Source: Cyrtodaria siliqua
Lineage: Eukaryota > Mollusca > Bivalvia > Adapedonta > Hiatellidae
Direction: 5' to 3'
Assembly (NCBI GenBank): GCA_037043455.1
Contig: JAWPHD010010959.1
Location: 24,187 to 88,186, forward strand
DNA: 64,000 bases
The notes under the pieces are model-generated. The model was given only the letters and a program-made list of their open reading frames with translations. It made no database searches and was not told the origin of the DNA. The first letter of the stretch is position 1; each line of letters opens with the position of its first letter. The position numbers were made by a program, and so were the translations under genes. Shown piece by piece: positions 47,369 to 59,230 of the stretch.

Positions 47369-49147
47369 TTATTTTACAAGGGGTTCTTGAAAATTTACAA
47401 GACAACTGACAATATAAACAATTTGAGTCATTACAGGTTCCAATGACAAAGGTATTATTCTTTGCAACAATTTAATTTTTTTAATCCTTTCTATTGACCT
47501 TTCAACATGTATTCTGTGTTTTGCTATGTCTTTAGTGAGGGCTTCCTCTTGTGCGGTCAAACGTTTACGGCCTAATAAAAATGGCGGAATGATCAAGTCT
47601 ACCTTTTTGGCATTCAACAAATCTCTTATATTAAAACCTCTGTCTGCCATGACAGTATCGCCTGGATTCAAGAAATTTAAAAAGCCAGATTTTACAACAA
47701 TTTCTCGGTCAGAAATAGAGCCTTCAAATACCTCGCTAACAAACATGATTGCACCATTTGGTGAAATAGCCACCAAAATTTTGTATGTAGTGTGGGACTT
47801 GTAGCTTGAATACAAATTTCCTTGACGCTGGAAGTTGCTAGGCCTTTGTGAAAAGAATTCGGTACAATCAATTATGCATCTAATATTTTTGTATTTTTTA
47901 AAACACAATGGCATGGTCTCTTTAATTCTGGATCTTTCTGCAAACATGAATGTTTTCAAGGGTAAAAATTCAGTGTACATATATTGTATCCATGTAAGTA
48001 TTGTATTCGATACTTTTTACACGCTTGTTCCAAATCGGTATGCAAGATCCTGGTTCGTATATCCATTTCTAAGTCTCATCAACGTCATCAGGAATGCATT
48101 TTTTAGCGAAATCTGATATTTATCCTTCTTTGTTGAGGCACGATTCCAATACTTTAAATGTTCTAGAGATGGTGTCAGAAAATTCCATAATTGTAAGAGC
48201 TGAATATATGTAAGTCCAGTAAAAAATTTGCACTTTTTGTCGTCATTTTCAACCTCTGAAATGTCAAAGTCACATCGGACACTTACAGTTTGCTGTATTT
48301 TGGCATCACCTGAGGTTTCGTTGCGCGCTGCCTGAGCGAGGTCCAGTTTTGATTTTAAGTCCAAATTTTCGTTTTCTAAAATTTTGTTCTGTATACTTAA
48401 ATTCACTTCCCGAGAACTGCTTATTTCCGTCTGGGAGCTTTTGTCACACACAGGTCTGGCAAACAAGATTTCGTCCTGTATCTGGAAACAAATAGAAAGT
48501 AAATAATTGGCCCTTTCCCTCATAGAGACGATTTACAACGCCTCGTGCGGCCAGTGTAAAACCAGATCAGTGTAAATCAACAAATTCCCTTCAACGGGCA
48601 TGTAAACAAGTAAATGTTACTATAAAAAATATTACAATGAATTATGCAGTTAAATAGAAGAATTGTGTTGTGTATCAAATAAAATGGCAACTTGTAGTAT
48701 ACCGTATAATCCCTAATAAACGCTCCTCCCCTAATAACCACATTTAGGATATAAAAATAATTCATTAATATATTATATACAAAAATATATACCTGCTCCG
48801 AGTTTTCATGATCACACTGCATATCTACATGATCTAGGAAGACACCAACGTTGCTATTTTCCTTGGCTTTGCTCGTCTGGGAAAGAAAATAAATACAAAT
48901 ATAATTATTATGTTATTAACACAAACTTCACCAACAGTATGCTGTTTTTAAAATATATATATAATTTATGTTTAAATATTTAATGATTTAAAAAAAAAAT
49001 GTATCGGAAGGCTTCTTAGAATGCGTAAAAGTACATTGCAACCGCTTGCGGTCAATACAAAATACGTGTTGGTTTGAAATCAAATGGCATCGACTTGTGT
49101 CGACCATTTCTACTGTTACCTTATTGACAATCTCCATGTTAGCTTTT
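47369..49147 (-). pseudogene. DDE transposase (DDE_Tnp_4-like) with one in-frame stop
   Basis: Main exon 48481-47369. The first part (IQDEILFARPVCDKSSQTE, a polar linker, then FFTGLTYIQLLQLWNFLTPS and LMRLRNGYTNQDLAYRFG) resembles the helical N-terminal region of Harbinger/IS4EU-type transposases. The catalytic part has IIDCTEF (first Asp), VMADRGFN (second Asp) and HRIHVERSIERIK (Glu), all intact. A single TAA at 48019-48017 follows RFGTSV, and the same frame continues without other damage. Upstream, an 84-bp exon at 48876-48793 has clean acceptor and donor sites and joins in phase (SEQ/IQDEIL). A 28-bp exon at 49147-49120 (encoding KANMEIVNK) is possible. No clear N-terminal THAP or zinc finger was found. 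The copy is probably inactive unless read through. Confidence is high for the DDE domain, lower for the 5' exons. Confidence 0.85.
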
Positions 49148-49641
49148 CTAACATAGACAGAAAAGTAAAGACAAAAGAACCAAAGACGTATTGCGTGTGT
49201 GTGTGGAATATTTTTTTTTGACAAGACATATTTTTCCAGTCTTCTTCATGGTTATAGTGAAATGCAAAAAAAGAAAGGTATTTGTGGTCCTGGATGGGGT
49301 AATTTAATACTTCCTTGTTTATAAAATTTGATTTTGTAACAGCACAGAACTATTTTTTTATTTATTTAATATGTTTGTTTTTTACTTTGAAACACTCATA
49401 CTAATTTTCAGCATAAGCAAAACGGAAAAGCAGAACACTACAAAATACCTTGCAAATTTGTCTTTTCCATTCAACCATGTAAATCTGTAACCTGTACCAG
49501 TTGTAAATACTGTACATAGCATTTCGATTAGGGATATCAGTTTCCTCAAGTGGTGGTCAGAGCAGCAGGGGTGATGATTTGTGACTGATAAGCCAGAGCA
49601 TAGAATTCAGCCAAATTTTGGGATAAAATGCTAGACTGTAT

Positions 49642-52628
49642 AGAGACTGTTTTAGCGATCTACAAGCTCTGTCGTCGTTTTACTCAACTCAAGGTGACGT
49701 CATCATAGCAGGAGATTTCAATGGCCAATTACTAGGTAGTAACGGTACCATACCAGACACAGGTTGTACATTGAAATCAAAGATTATTTCTAATTTTGTA
49801 ACAGCAAAGGGGTTGCTCTCTGTTAATGAGATGAACATAACAACAGGCCCAAAGTACTCTTTCATCCCGACTAAGGCGATGATAGATCATATACTTATTT
49901 AAAAATCAATGGTAAACCGTATACGAAAGTCATCCGTTATCGAAGAACGTCATATATTTACATCGGACCATCTACCGTTGTTTTTACAAATAGATTTAGA
50001 CGAAATTGGTATACATAATATATCTCTTAAACGTTCTGTAGCGTGGAACAAATGTACTGCTGAGCATATACAATCGTATCAATACCATATAGCTAACAAT
50101 ATAGACATTGACTATTTAGAAAACGAAATGCATACTCCAGATGAAGTGAACGACGTTATCGTAGACGCCATCCATTCGGCGTCCTCTGTACTACCTAAAA
50201 GTAAATTTAATAAATACGCAAAACCGTATTGGACGTATGAGGTTAAGACAGCTCACAATGAATCACGACGATGTAGGCGACAATGGATCGAAGATGGGAG
50301 GCCCAGAGGACCCCAGTATGAATCGTATAAAACGTATAAAATTGCTATGAACACTTTTCGGCGACTGCAACGAATTGCGTCCGATAAATACCTAAATCAT
50401 TCATACGAAGAACTTGAACGCGCGGCCGAATTAGATTACAGACTGTTTTGGAGACTCTTAAGGGGGAAAAAAGATAAACCTGTCGAGATATGTTCAAAAA
50501 TTATTGAGAATGGTAATACATACACCGAAATAAATATACCTAACGGTTTTGGTCAATACTTCAAAGATGTTTTTACGCTAGTCGATAACAAGGAGGGACC
50601 GATGTCACAAAATATTAATTCTAAGCTCCGTCAACACAGTACAAAACAAATGGGAGAATTCGGATACATTATTGAATCTCAAGTAACGGAGTCCAATATT
50701 TCGAATATTACTAAGCAACTAATGAAAAGAAAAAGTTCTGGAATAGATAACGTATTTCATGAACATGTAATATATGGAGGAATGCATCTAAATATATCGA
50801 TAGCTATATTGTTCAACAGAATTCTGTTGTATGAATGCACCCCAATACCATGGAAAACCAGCATTCTCGTCCCAATATATAAAGGGAATGGCAAGAATAA
50901 GTCCAAGTAGTTATAGACCGGTCGCGCTCTTATCATGTTTTAACAAAATGTTCGAAAAACTGTTCCTAGAAAGGTTCAATACTTTCTTGGAGACAAAAGG
51001 TTCTCGATTTCCATGCCTGCAACAGCAAGAATTTCAAAAAGGTTTAAGCTGTATAACTACGTCTTTCAATCTCCAAGAGACTATGTTTTACCAACTCGAA
51101 CAGAAAAGTAAGGTTTACATAGCGTTCCTCGATATAAAGGGCCATATGACTGGGGGTGGCACGTTGGGCTTCTAGCCAAAATTGGCGACTTAGGAATTAC
51201 TGGTAAGCTCTGGCGCATCTTAAAGGAAGCGTATACTAACCTTAAATGTATGGTACGAATACACGGAATGACGTCAGATCCGTTTGACATCCAACGTGGA
51301 GTACGCCAGGGAGGGGTCCTCTCTACATTTCTCTATCTCGTTTACGTCGACGAATTACTGCAAACGTTGGAAACTTCCAAATTTAGCGCTAGGGTGTTAT
51401 CAAAAGTGGGACCCCAGCATTCGCAGATGATATAAGTCTTATAGCACTTACCCCGGTAGGTCTGCAACATTTGCTTGACATTGTTTACATATATTCCCAG
51501 AAATGGAAGTTTACCATAAGCGTAAACAAATCACTTATTATGAAATACCCTCTTAAAAGGACAGATGATGCACTAGAAATGAGATTTGGAAATGCGACCA
51601 TAGAACAAGCAACCAATATAACTCATTTAGGAATAAGACAAGACTCAAATAATAAGTTAGCACAAAGAATAACAGAGCGATGCCAAAAGGCCAGAAATTC
51701 GTTTTTCGCTATAATAGGGCTTGGAGTTCGTCCTCTGGGCCTAAACCCATTGACTTCAGCAAATTTATACAGGAAAATCATCATACCAACCGCACGTTAT
51801 GGCTGCGAATTATGAAATAATATGACAAAATCAGACGTCGATATGTTAAATAGGTTACAACATTTTATTGTGAAAAAGATTCAGGGATTTCATACACGTA
51901 CTCGGTCAGATATGTGCGTACCAATGTTGGGTCTTATACGTCTATCCGCAGAGGTAGATAAAAGAAAACTTGTATTTTTGCATAAGATTTTAGCACTGAA
52001 TAGTGAGACGATATGTCAGAAGGTATTTTTAAGACGTTATTTCATGTATCTTACACATAAAACGAGTGATAACCAACAAGGTTTTATTCCCGATATATGC
52101 AAATTGTTAGATACATATGATTTGCAAGGCATCATTAATGATTTTTTACGAGGTGTAAATTCTCTGCCGAGTAAACAGGTATGGAAGAAGAAAGTGCATA
52201 CAGCCGTTATCGCCAAAGAAACGAATCTATGGCGCAAAAGACTAAACGCAGATCAAGACTTTGCATACTTCAAAATCTTACATACAGAAATACGGCCCGC
52301 GATAATATACCAGTTGTCGCGCAACCATTCTCCTCTATATATCGTAGATCTCGTTGCCTTGTTATGGTCAAGATCAATCATTCTGGAAGATAAAACATGT
52401 ATAGACTGTTCAAGTGTACAACAAGACACAATCTTTCATGTCCTTTCAAAGTGTACGACTAGTAGAAATGTGAGAGCCGCGTTGCACGACCTGAAACTTA
52501 TTTGTGGCCCGGTATTCACTAACGAGTTAAGTTTGATGGACGAGATTTACTCTGAAAATTCTCGGTGCGGATATAGGTATTTCACTCTGTCGAAGCGTCC
52601 AAGATGCGTTTTTAAAGCGATGTTTTAA
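49642..52628 (+). pseudogene. LINE ORF2 3' part: endonuclease end, reverse transcriptase, C-terminal domain
   Basis: Resumes the 40809 copy with a YRDCFSDLQAL-like segment, GDVIIAGDFNG (catalytic Asp/Asn), FIPTKAMIDHIL and TSDHLPLFL (catalytic Asp-His of APE). Then come the linker and reverse transcriptase: WKTSILVPIYKGNG, YRPVALLSCFNK, FLDIK with YDWGWH, GVRQGGVLSTFLYLVYVDEL, FADD, THLGI and ARYGCEL. A Cys/His-rich end follows (CIDCSSV...HVLSKC). Disabling changes are few: TAA near 49900, frame changes near 50905, 51140 and 51415, and a TGA at 51813-51815 where Trp is expected. Catalytic FADD is legible. No RNase H is seen. Clade is uncertain among APE-type LINEs. Confidence 0.92.
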
Positions 52629-53158
52629 ATATGCTTTTGATTGTAAATCTTTATTCTATAAATAAATTGCTCTTGCAGTAATATGATTGCTTTAAACGTA
52701 GCATTAAAAATACTCAATGTAAAGAACACGTTGAATAACGTACCCGTAAAGGCCCGAACCGTTTATGGTGGGAACAAACCCGTCCCCGCGCCCTTCCTTC
52801 TTCAATTTCGTGATTGAGGCTGGTCAAAACGGGAATATACAACGTATAATATGGAAACTAGCACAGTCGCATTATAGCGACTGGATATATGGCCCACGTG
52901 GGTGAGCGCGTAAGCTAGTATATAGATGCATAAATGAGTATGCGTATGTATGCGTACATGTATATATGTGTATTTGTGTGCAAGTATGGGTGTTCATGTG
53001 CGTATTTATATAATAGTTGTTCCCTTTGTCACGTTTTATATGCTATTTTGAAATTACATATTTGCCATAATGTCATTACTCGATATGTCTCACCATAATT
53101 GTAGTATGATAATCTCCCAAGTGGAGGAAATAAAGTTTATCACCATCATCATCACCAA
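52629..53158 (+). other. LINE 3' UTR and tail
   Basis: Begins after the ORF2 stop and ends with GGAAATAAAGTTTATCACCA followed by a short (ATC)n run to about 53158, where the sequence changes to a different dispersed repeat. This fits a full-length 3' end with a microsatellite-like tail. Confidence 0.7.
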
Positions 53159-53440
53159 CGGCTTGGCTAATTTTGACCATGAACAATCCTTAGATTAGTG
53201 TCATCCAAGTTTGTTAAAATTAGGTCAACATGAGTTCAGTATGTTACTAAAAATATTAGATAACAATAAAACAAAATATTTTCAAAAACTGCAACGTTTA
53301 ACACCGTTTTCGACCGATTATGCTTATAACTGATAGCTAGGTAATACCTTATTAAGCTTGTTCAAATGCAGTGGTCAAATGGGGGCACTGAGGTGAGTTG
53401 GAGGGAGCGGGGTTATGGCGGGGGCGGGGCGCGGTGACAT
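53159..53440. repeat. Fragment related to the 57.1/62.3-kb repeat arms
   Basis: GGCTTGGCTAATTTTGACCA and the CATCCAAGTTTGTTAAAATT-like context resemble GATTGGCTAATTTTGACCA at 57102. G-rich tract at 53396-53440. Confidence 0.5.
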
Positions 53441-53945
53441 GCTCCAGGGTTTGTATAATGAGAGTTCACATGTTTTCCATAGACTTATGTCAGGAAAATA
53501 AATATAACTGTCAAACAGGAAATGCAGCTTTCACAGAACACAGTAAACTCCAAAATATGCAAAAAGTCAAACATGAATGGCAATGTTAATAAGGAATAAA
53601 GCCATATGACGTCACAAACACAAATAGGGTTGACAATAAGGGCTACCGCCTTGGAACGATCAGTGGCAAAAAAAGGCCGCTGGGGGCTATAACAGGTTCT
53701 AGGGTGCACCAAACCCCACACTTACCAATAAAATGGGACAGTGTAAATAAAGAAATCCCCGCAATGAACTATGCTCCAACTAACAAGGCATTAATAGGCA
53801 ATATAAGTAAAACGCAAGGATGATCGTGTATATATAAATACACAAAAACAATAGCCTGGAAAGCCACAAAGAAGGTACTCAATGACTTAGCAGAAGCTAG
53901 AGCAACAAGAGAATAAACCATTGAGGAACACTGAGAATTTTACGA
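53441..53945 (-). repeat. Dispersed repeat family R1, inverted copy
   Basis: Reverse complement of 35850-36330 in long blocks (ACAATAAGGGCTACCGCCTT, CAGGTTCTAGGGTGCACC, ATAAAGAAATCCCCGC, GCATTAATAGGCAATATAAG, AGAAGGTACTCA). Confidence 0.85.
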
Positions 53946-54733
53946 TGGAATCACAAGGCATAGAGTTATAATACTTCTTATGTGGTCCTTTATCACTCTT
54001 GTTCAAATGGTGACCATGAGGTAAATGTTTCCTTTTCATGCTGTGACCTCAACGGTCACAGTGTTACCTAGAGTTGTATAAGAAAATCATTGAAATATAT
54101 TCTTCTCTGAAACTATGAGAGTTTAGTAATATATTGCGTTATGGTCATATTTGTATATAGAGTTATACAGGAACATCTTAAAATCATTCGTTATTAAGAG
54201 ATAGCAAATTTCATTAAAATGAACCGTGACAAGCTTTCAAGAGCGGTGTTAGAGTGCCAAAAAATATCACTCTAAATGTGATTATTGGAACAAAGCACTG
54301 AACTTGGAAGTTCTCCTGCTAAGACTTATACAGGCTAATATGGGATAGTCACTATGGTAGATCTATGATAGATCTATGATAGATCTATGTTCATGGTTCA
54401 TCGTATTTGACCATATGTACTTAATCACTTGTGATCCATGCATGTTCGTGACCTAGACACCTTACATATGACAGTTTATCAACACAAAAATAGTTCCACA
54501 GTGATCAATTTGTCACCCAGAAATCAAGTAAAACATTTACAACAGTCGAAAATGATCAAGTCCACAAGCAAATAGTTCTATCAGAAACAAAGACTGTGTC
54601 AAACGGAAAATGCTAAAACATTGAAAAGATGGACAGTGTGATCAGGTCCAGAAATAGATAATAGATGTATTTTAACTGAAGTGAACACAAATGACAATAT
54701 TGTAATAAAACAACATAAACATAAACCGACAGC
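53946..54733. other. Unannotated spacer
   Basis: No gene. Contains short receptor-motif-like and GATAGATCTAT repeats at 54359-54388 and fragments resembling the 57-kb arm. Confidence 0.4.
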
Positions 54734-55257
54734 CTGCACTGTAGGAACCTCAAACGTGAAACATGTCACAAACGTAAAAACGGTTACAAATGTAAAAAAA
54801 AAAAGTCACATATGTAAAAGCATACGACAAATGTAACACGTTTGGTGACATATGTAAAAAAAACAAAAGTGACAAAAGTGAAGAAAAAAAGTTAACAAAT
54901 GTAAAAAAAAAAAAATTGCATATGTGGAAAAAAAATAAACACAAATATAAAAATACACTTTTAAACGTTCGTTTTTTTAGCTCTGTTGATCAAAGGTCAT
55001 GACCATGACGTGGTGCGGTGTAACACCGTATATAGCTCATTCCGTATATAGCTCACCAGTAAGCTTCATATGTAGGCATATAGCTCACATTTTCTACGTA
55101 TATAGCTCACACCAAAGTAAGCTTTATACGGTGAAAAGGCATGGTCATTCCGTATATAGCTTATCACCATCTAAATACAAAATTAGTTAAAATAGGAGCG
55201 CACAATAACAGAAAATAATTGCATAAATTATGTTGCTGGTTACATGGCGTCTACCCT

Positions 55258-55265
55258 TGTTACTA

Positions 55266-55321
<56 letters not shown>

Positions 55322-55478
55322 ACTACTAATACTACAACTACCATTATAACTACCACTGTTACTACGACTGCTACTATTACAAATACTACTAACAGCACAA
55401 CCACTACTACTTCTACCGATACGACTACCACTACTTCTACGACCACTACTACTTCTACTACGACTACTGCGTTGAAAT
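55258..55478. repeat. Trinucleotide tract (TAC/TGC/TTC)n
   Basis: Long run of TACTAC, TGCTGC and ACTACTTCTACG-type triplets within the 2.0-kb element. Open on both strands as poly-Thr, poly-Ala or poly-Val; not a gene. Confidence 0.93.
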
Positions 55479-55899
55479 AGGACATTTTCCTGCTCATTTT
55501 GCGTTCTTCAAAGTAGATTTTAGGCATACTTTCAACGTAAGTACAGACACATTGCGGATATATATTATTTTTAATATATTGTATGTAGCAAAACACTTGT
55601 GCTGAAGTACAAATGTCGGTCCGTCTGTCTGTTCGTCCTAAGTAGGTAAGGGTTGCCGAAATGGTAATTTTTGGAAGATCGTAATTAATAGCAAAGTTCG
55701 AATAAATATCTTTACGTAGATATTTTTTATTATGTAGTGCTAGACAGAGGCATTCTTCAAGTGTTCGTCCGTCTGTCTGTACAGAACCGTTTGTGTACTT
55801 GTATAAGCATTCATTTTGGCTATTTCAAAGTCTATTTTAGGCCTACCAGCAACATTTTTATTTCTAAAGAAAATGTATAGTGTTACCCATGTCGCGCGT

Positions 55900-56215
55900 G
55901 CGTGCTCTTCACGCACTGCATGCTCTTCACGCAATGCACCCTCTTCACGCATTGCACGCTCATTACGCAATGCACGCTCTTCACGCATTGAACGCTCTTC
56001 ACGCAATGTACACTCTTCACGCAATGCAGGCTCTTCACGCACTGCACGCTCTTCACGCAATGCAGGCTCTTCACGCAATGCACGCTCTTCACGCATTGCA
56101 CGCTCTTCACGCACTACACGCTCTTCACGCACTGCACGCTCTTCACGCAATGCACTCTCTTCACGCAATACACGCTCTTCACGCGCAATGTACGCTTTTC
56201 ACGCACGGCTCGCTC
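55900..56215. repeat. 18-bp minisatellite
   Basis: About 17 copies of an 18-bp unit CGCTCTTCACGCAATGCA with A/C, T/C and AA variants. The unit length is a multiple of three, so frames on both strands stay open (SSRNAR-type and REERALREE-type peptides). Part of the 2.0-kb element. Confidence 0.96.
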
Positions 56216-57024
56216 TTCAGACACTCCACGCAAAAAAATCTGTGCCAAGCAACGAAAAAAGCAATTGCTCACTCAGGAAGGGGTAGTTCTTTATCATCAA
56301 CAGCAATAACACCAACCAGGGGCGTAGCGTGGACAAAATTGAAGTTACTCACTTTGCAGACGCCTATTAGGACTTGCGCCCGTCCCCATAAACCTATAAT
56401 AATGCTGCAACTAAGTTGAGCGGGGTTTGGGGGTCCTCCCCCATGAACATTTGGGTTAATGGTAGTAAATGGTGCATTCTGGTGTAATTCCAGGCATATT
56501 TTGTAATAATATGTCATGACACATTGACCATTGTAGAAAATGAAGAATAGACCTGAACCCTCCTAAAGCTTACGATTTTATTGCATTTTTCGAGTTTTAA
56601 ATCTTTCAATTTTTCAGACATTGATTGTAAAGCTTAATATTACAAAAATACAACATAGTGCAACACGTCTTTACCTATAATATACTTTTATATATTTCCT
56701 GGAAAGATGAGGATCTTGTCGTTAAAAGTCATATATCTTAAACTATTCTTTAATCATATATTTAGACTTTTTAATGTATCATAATCATATAAATACGAAA
56801 TATGAGTATAATTGGAACAGGACTTAAAACATTTTCAGTTTTTAAAAGAGTAAGCTTTATTCGGAATCAAGGCACATGTCCTTCGTATATAGTTTATCGT
56901 GAGCTTTATGCGGAGACGAGCTCCGTATATAGCTCACCCTGAGCTTTATTCGGAGACATTGCTCCGTATATAGCTCACTGGTGAGCTATAAACGGAATGA
57001 GCTATATACGGTGTTACAGTGCGG

Positions 57025-58395
57025 CGTCCGTCCGTCCGTCCGTCCGTCTTTCCGTCCGTCTGCCCGTAAACTTTCGCCGTGGCGACTTCTCCTCAGACAC
57101 CGATTGGCTAATTTTGACCAAACATCACATGGATGTTAATTAAATGACTTGCTTTTTAGATTTGCTAGCATTAGGTCTAAGATGGCCGCCATTACCATAT
57201 ATTGTCAAAACCTTAAACACTCATCTTCTAAAGAACCACTGGACAGATTTCGATACTATTTCTTTTTAAATGATCGCCAATGCCTAGCCTATCAGATCTG
57301 ATCAAATAAGTCCCTTGGATAAAACAAGATTGTGCACCGGGGTCCAAAATTTGTATAATGAGATTTTACATGTTTTTCGTAGACTTATATTGGAAAAAAC
57401 ATTAAAAACCCTTCTTCTCTGAAACCACAAGGTACAGAGCTCTCATGTATTACAACTAGCATCAGTTTATGTCTGCTACTAAGTTTGTCAAATGGTAACC
57501 CTTGGGTCCAATTTAACCCCGCGCCAGGAGTCACGGTTTTACATAGGCTTATATAGGGAAAAAATCTTCTTCTCTGAAACTACAAGAGCCAGGTTTAATA
57601 TTTTGCATTTACTATAAGCGTATTTTAAATCTGATGTTCAAGATGTGAAATTTGAGTCAGTGGACCAGAATAGAAACACACACACGAACGCGAGCACGCA
57701 CGTAAGCGCGCACACACAAGGGATTATTAAAATAATTACTTTTATGAGAGGAAACAGGGACAAGTGATAATCCCCTGTAAGAACATAGACGCGTTATCCG
57801 ATGGTTTTGTAATCCAAATGTCTCTCCGCAACTGGCTCTGTATTCTCCCGTCTGTCGAAATTAACAGTTGATTGCGGGTGTGAATGTGTAAACAACAGTA
57901 TACTGGTCGAAACGAATGGAATGTCGGTCTGAGATGGAGGAAACTAAGCACAAATTTAAATTCGACGGCAAGTAATGCTCAAAACAAGAGGTCAATGACC
58001 TTGAAACTCTACTGATAGATTTTGACAGCCAGATCAGCCATGGGAACCTGTGAAGTGTTATGGAAATAGGACCACTTTCAGAGAAGTAGTCGCCCCAATT
58101 TTTCACCCTATATAATAAGATGGCCGTGCCAGTTATTTGGTTAAGGTTCCAAATCAATATCACTTACGGTTTTTGAAAGTGTAGTCGCCACAAAATCGCA
58201 TTTTTAAAATATAGTTTTAGCATTGGCGGCCATCTTGTAATTCTGGCCCATCTGAAATTTTGCTAGGATCAACTAGACATCAAGAGCAACATTCCTGTGA
58301 AGTTTCATGAAAATCTGTCAAGCAGTGTCAGAGGAATAGTCACCACAAACAAAAGTTTACGGACGGACGAAGTGGGGGACGACGGACGCCGCACC
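57025..58395. other. Inner part of the large element
   Basis: No coding sequence. 57025-57650 is arm sequence. 57655-57720 holds CA/CG-rich simple sequence. 58000-58395 is a diverged arm-like segment (GCGGCCATCTTGTAA, TTTACGGACGGACG). Confidence 0.6.
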
Positions 58396-58652
58396 ACGTC
58401 ATGATCTTTGATCAACAGAGCTAACAAATGAACGTTTAAAAATGTATTTTTAAATGTGTGTTCTTTTTTTTTTTACATATGTTACTTTCATTTTTTTACA
58501 TTTGTAAATATTTTTTTCACTTTTGTCACAAAATATGTCACCAAACGTGACACAATTGTCTATGTTTTTACATATGTGACTCCTTTTTTTACATTTGTAA
58601 CCATTTTTAAATTTGTGACATTTTTTACATTTGAGTTCCGACGTACTGCCCA
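58396..58652 (-). repeat. Third copy of the T-rich arm end
   Basis: In the same orientation as 62408-62703 and inverted to 54734-55018: GATCAACAGAGCTAACAAAT, AACGTTTAAAAATGTATTTT and repeated TTTTTACATATGTGAC-like blocks, ending CATTTGAGTTCC. Confidence 0.88.
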
Positions 58653-58675
58653 CGCATTTACTATATCTCAAAAGA

Positions 58676-58711
<36 letters not shown>

Positions 58712-59100
58712 GACTTTATTTAACGAGAGAACTCAACTGAAACTAGTCAATCTTCCATGAGGCCTCAACAATGTATATTATACAAGTATTTACAAAGATA
58801 TATGATAATTTAAAATGAATTGTAGTATATTCATGCATACAGTAACATAAATATGTCCAAACTGAGTTGCAAGACTTAGTCATTATTATATGGTTTGGTT
58901 AATCCACTGTAAATACAATGTTTTGAAATGATTAACAGATTGGGCATTTTTTATATGGTGAGGAAGTGAGTTCCACACTTTAGAGCCTGAATAGGCAAAC
59001 GATTTTCTGAAAAACTGACTATTCTGTCTGCGGGAATATAGTTGTAGATTTAAGGATGATCTTAAATTTCGCATATGTACATTTGAGGTAAGAGTAAACG
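58676..59100 (-). pseudogene. LINE 3' end with (TAA)n tail
   Basis: Read on the minus strand, it encodes SSLNLQLYSRR, FFRKSFAYSGSKVWNSLPHH and HFKTLYLQW, the conserved final segment of CR1/L2-type LINE ORF2. It then runs to AATAAAGTCT and a (TTA)n tail (58676-58711 on plus). Only the last 70 or so codons remain, with no break inside them. Confidence 0.85.
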
Positions 59101-59139
59101 TATTTTTAAGAAGTAGCTATTCTACCTTCTGAAAATACA

Positions 59140-59230
59140 TTTGGGGTCACTGGGGTCAAGGTCACCGTTAATAAAAATAGAAGAAACGGTTTCCGCTCAG
59201 TTACTTCAGATAGGAATGAGATATTGAAAT
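59140..59230. repeat. Dispersed repeat R3 fragment
   Basis: GGGGTCACTGGGGTCAAGGT, TAAAAATAGA, CGGTTTCCGCTCAGTTACTT and AGGAATGAGATAT match 29430-29600. Confidence 0.75.

Larger units (their letters stand above)
41196..49639. mobile_element. 8.4-kb ISL2EU/IS4EU-like DNA transposon inserted in a LINE
   Basis: The left end ACAGTCTACCATTTTATGCC (41196) and the reverse complement of the right end ACAGTCTAGCATTTTATCCC (ending 49639) match at 18 of 20 positions. AT dinucleotides at 41194-41195 and 49640-49641 form the target duplication. A second shared block, GCTCTGACCASCA, lies 131 bp in from the left end and 76 bp in from the right, in inverted orientation. Inside are convergent genes: YqaJ-type exonuclease on plus (43191-45681) and DDE transposase on minus (47369-49147). 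From memory, ISL2EU/IS4EU elements are defined by a DDE transposase with a YqaJ nuclease; the superfamily name is inferred. Later acquisitions include a tetranucleotide array and a SINE. Confidence 0.88.
55019..57018. mobile_element. 2,000-bp DNA transposon with 6-bp target duplication
   Basis: The left end TGTAACACCGTATATAGCTC and right end GAGCTATATACGGTGTTACA are perfect inverted repeats that extend, with few changes, over about 40 bp. GTGCGG at 55013-55018 and 57019-57024 is the target duplication. Excision restores GTGGTGCGGCGTCCG as in the inverted arm near 62411. Subterminal regions repeat CGTATATAGCTCA several times on each side. The interior carries simple repeats but no transposase, so it is non-autonomous. 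Confidence 0.92.

Noticed and set aside
55240..56420. Poly-Thr, poly-Val and Arg/Glu-rich frames
   Set aside because: Products of the triplet tract and the 18-bp minisatellite inside a non-autonomous transposon.
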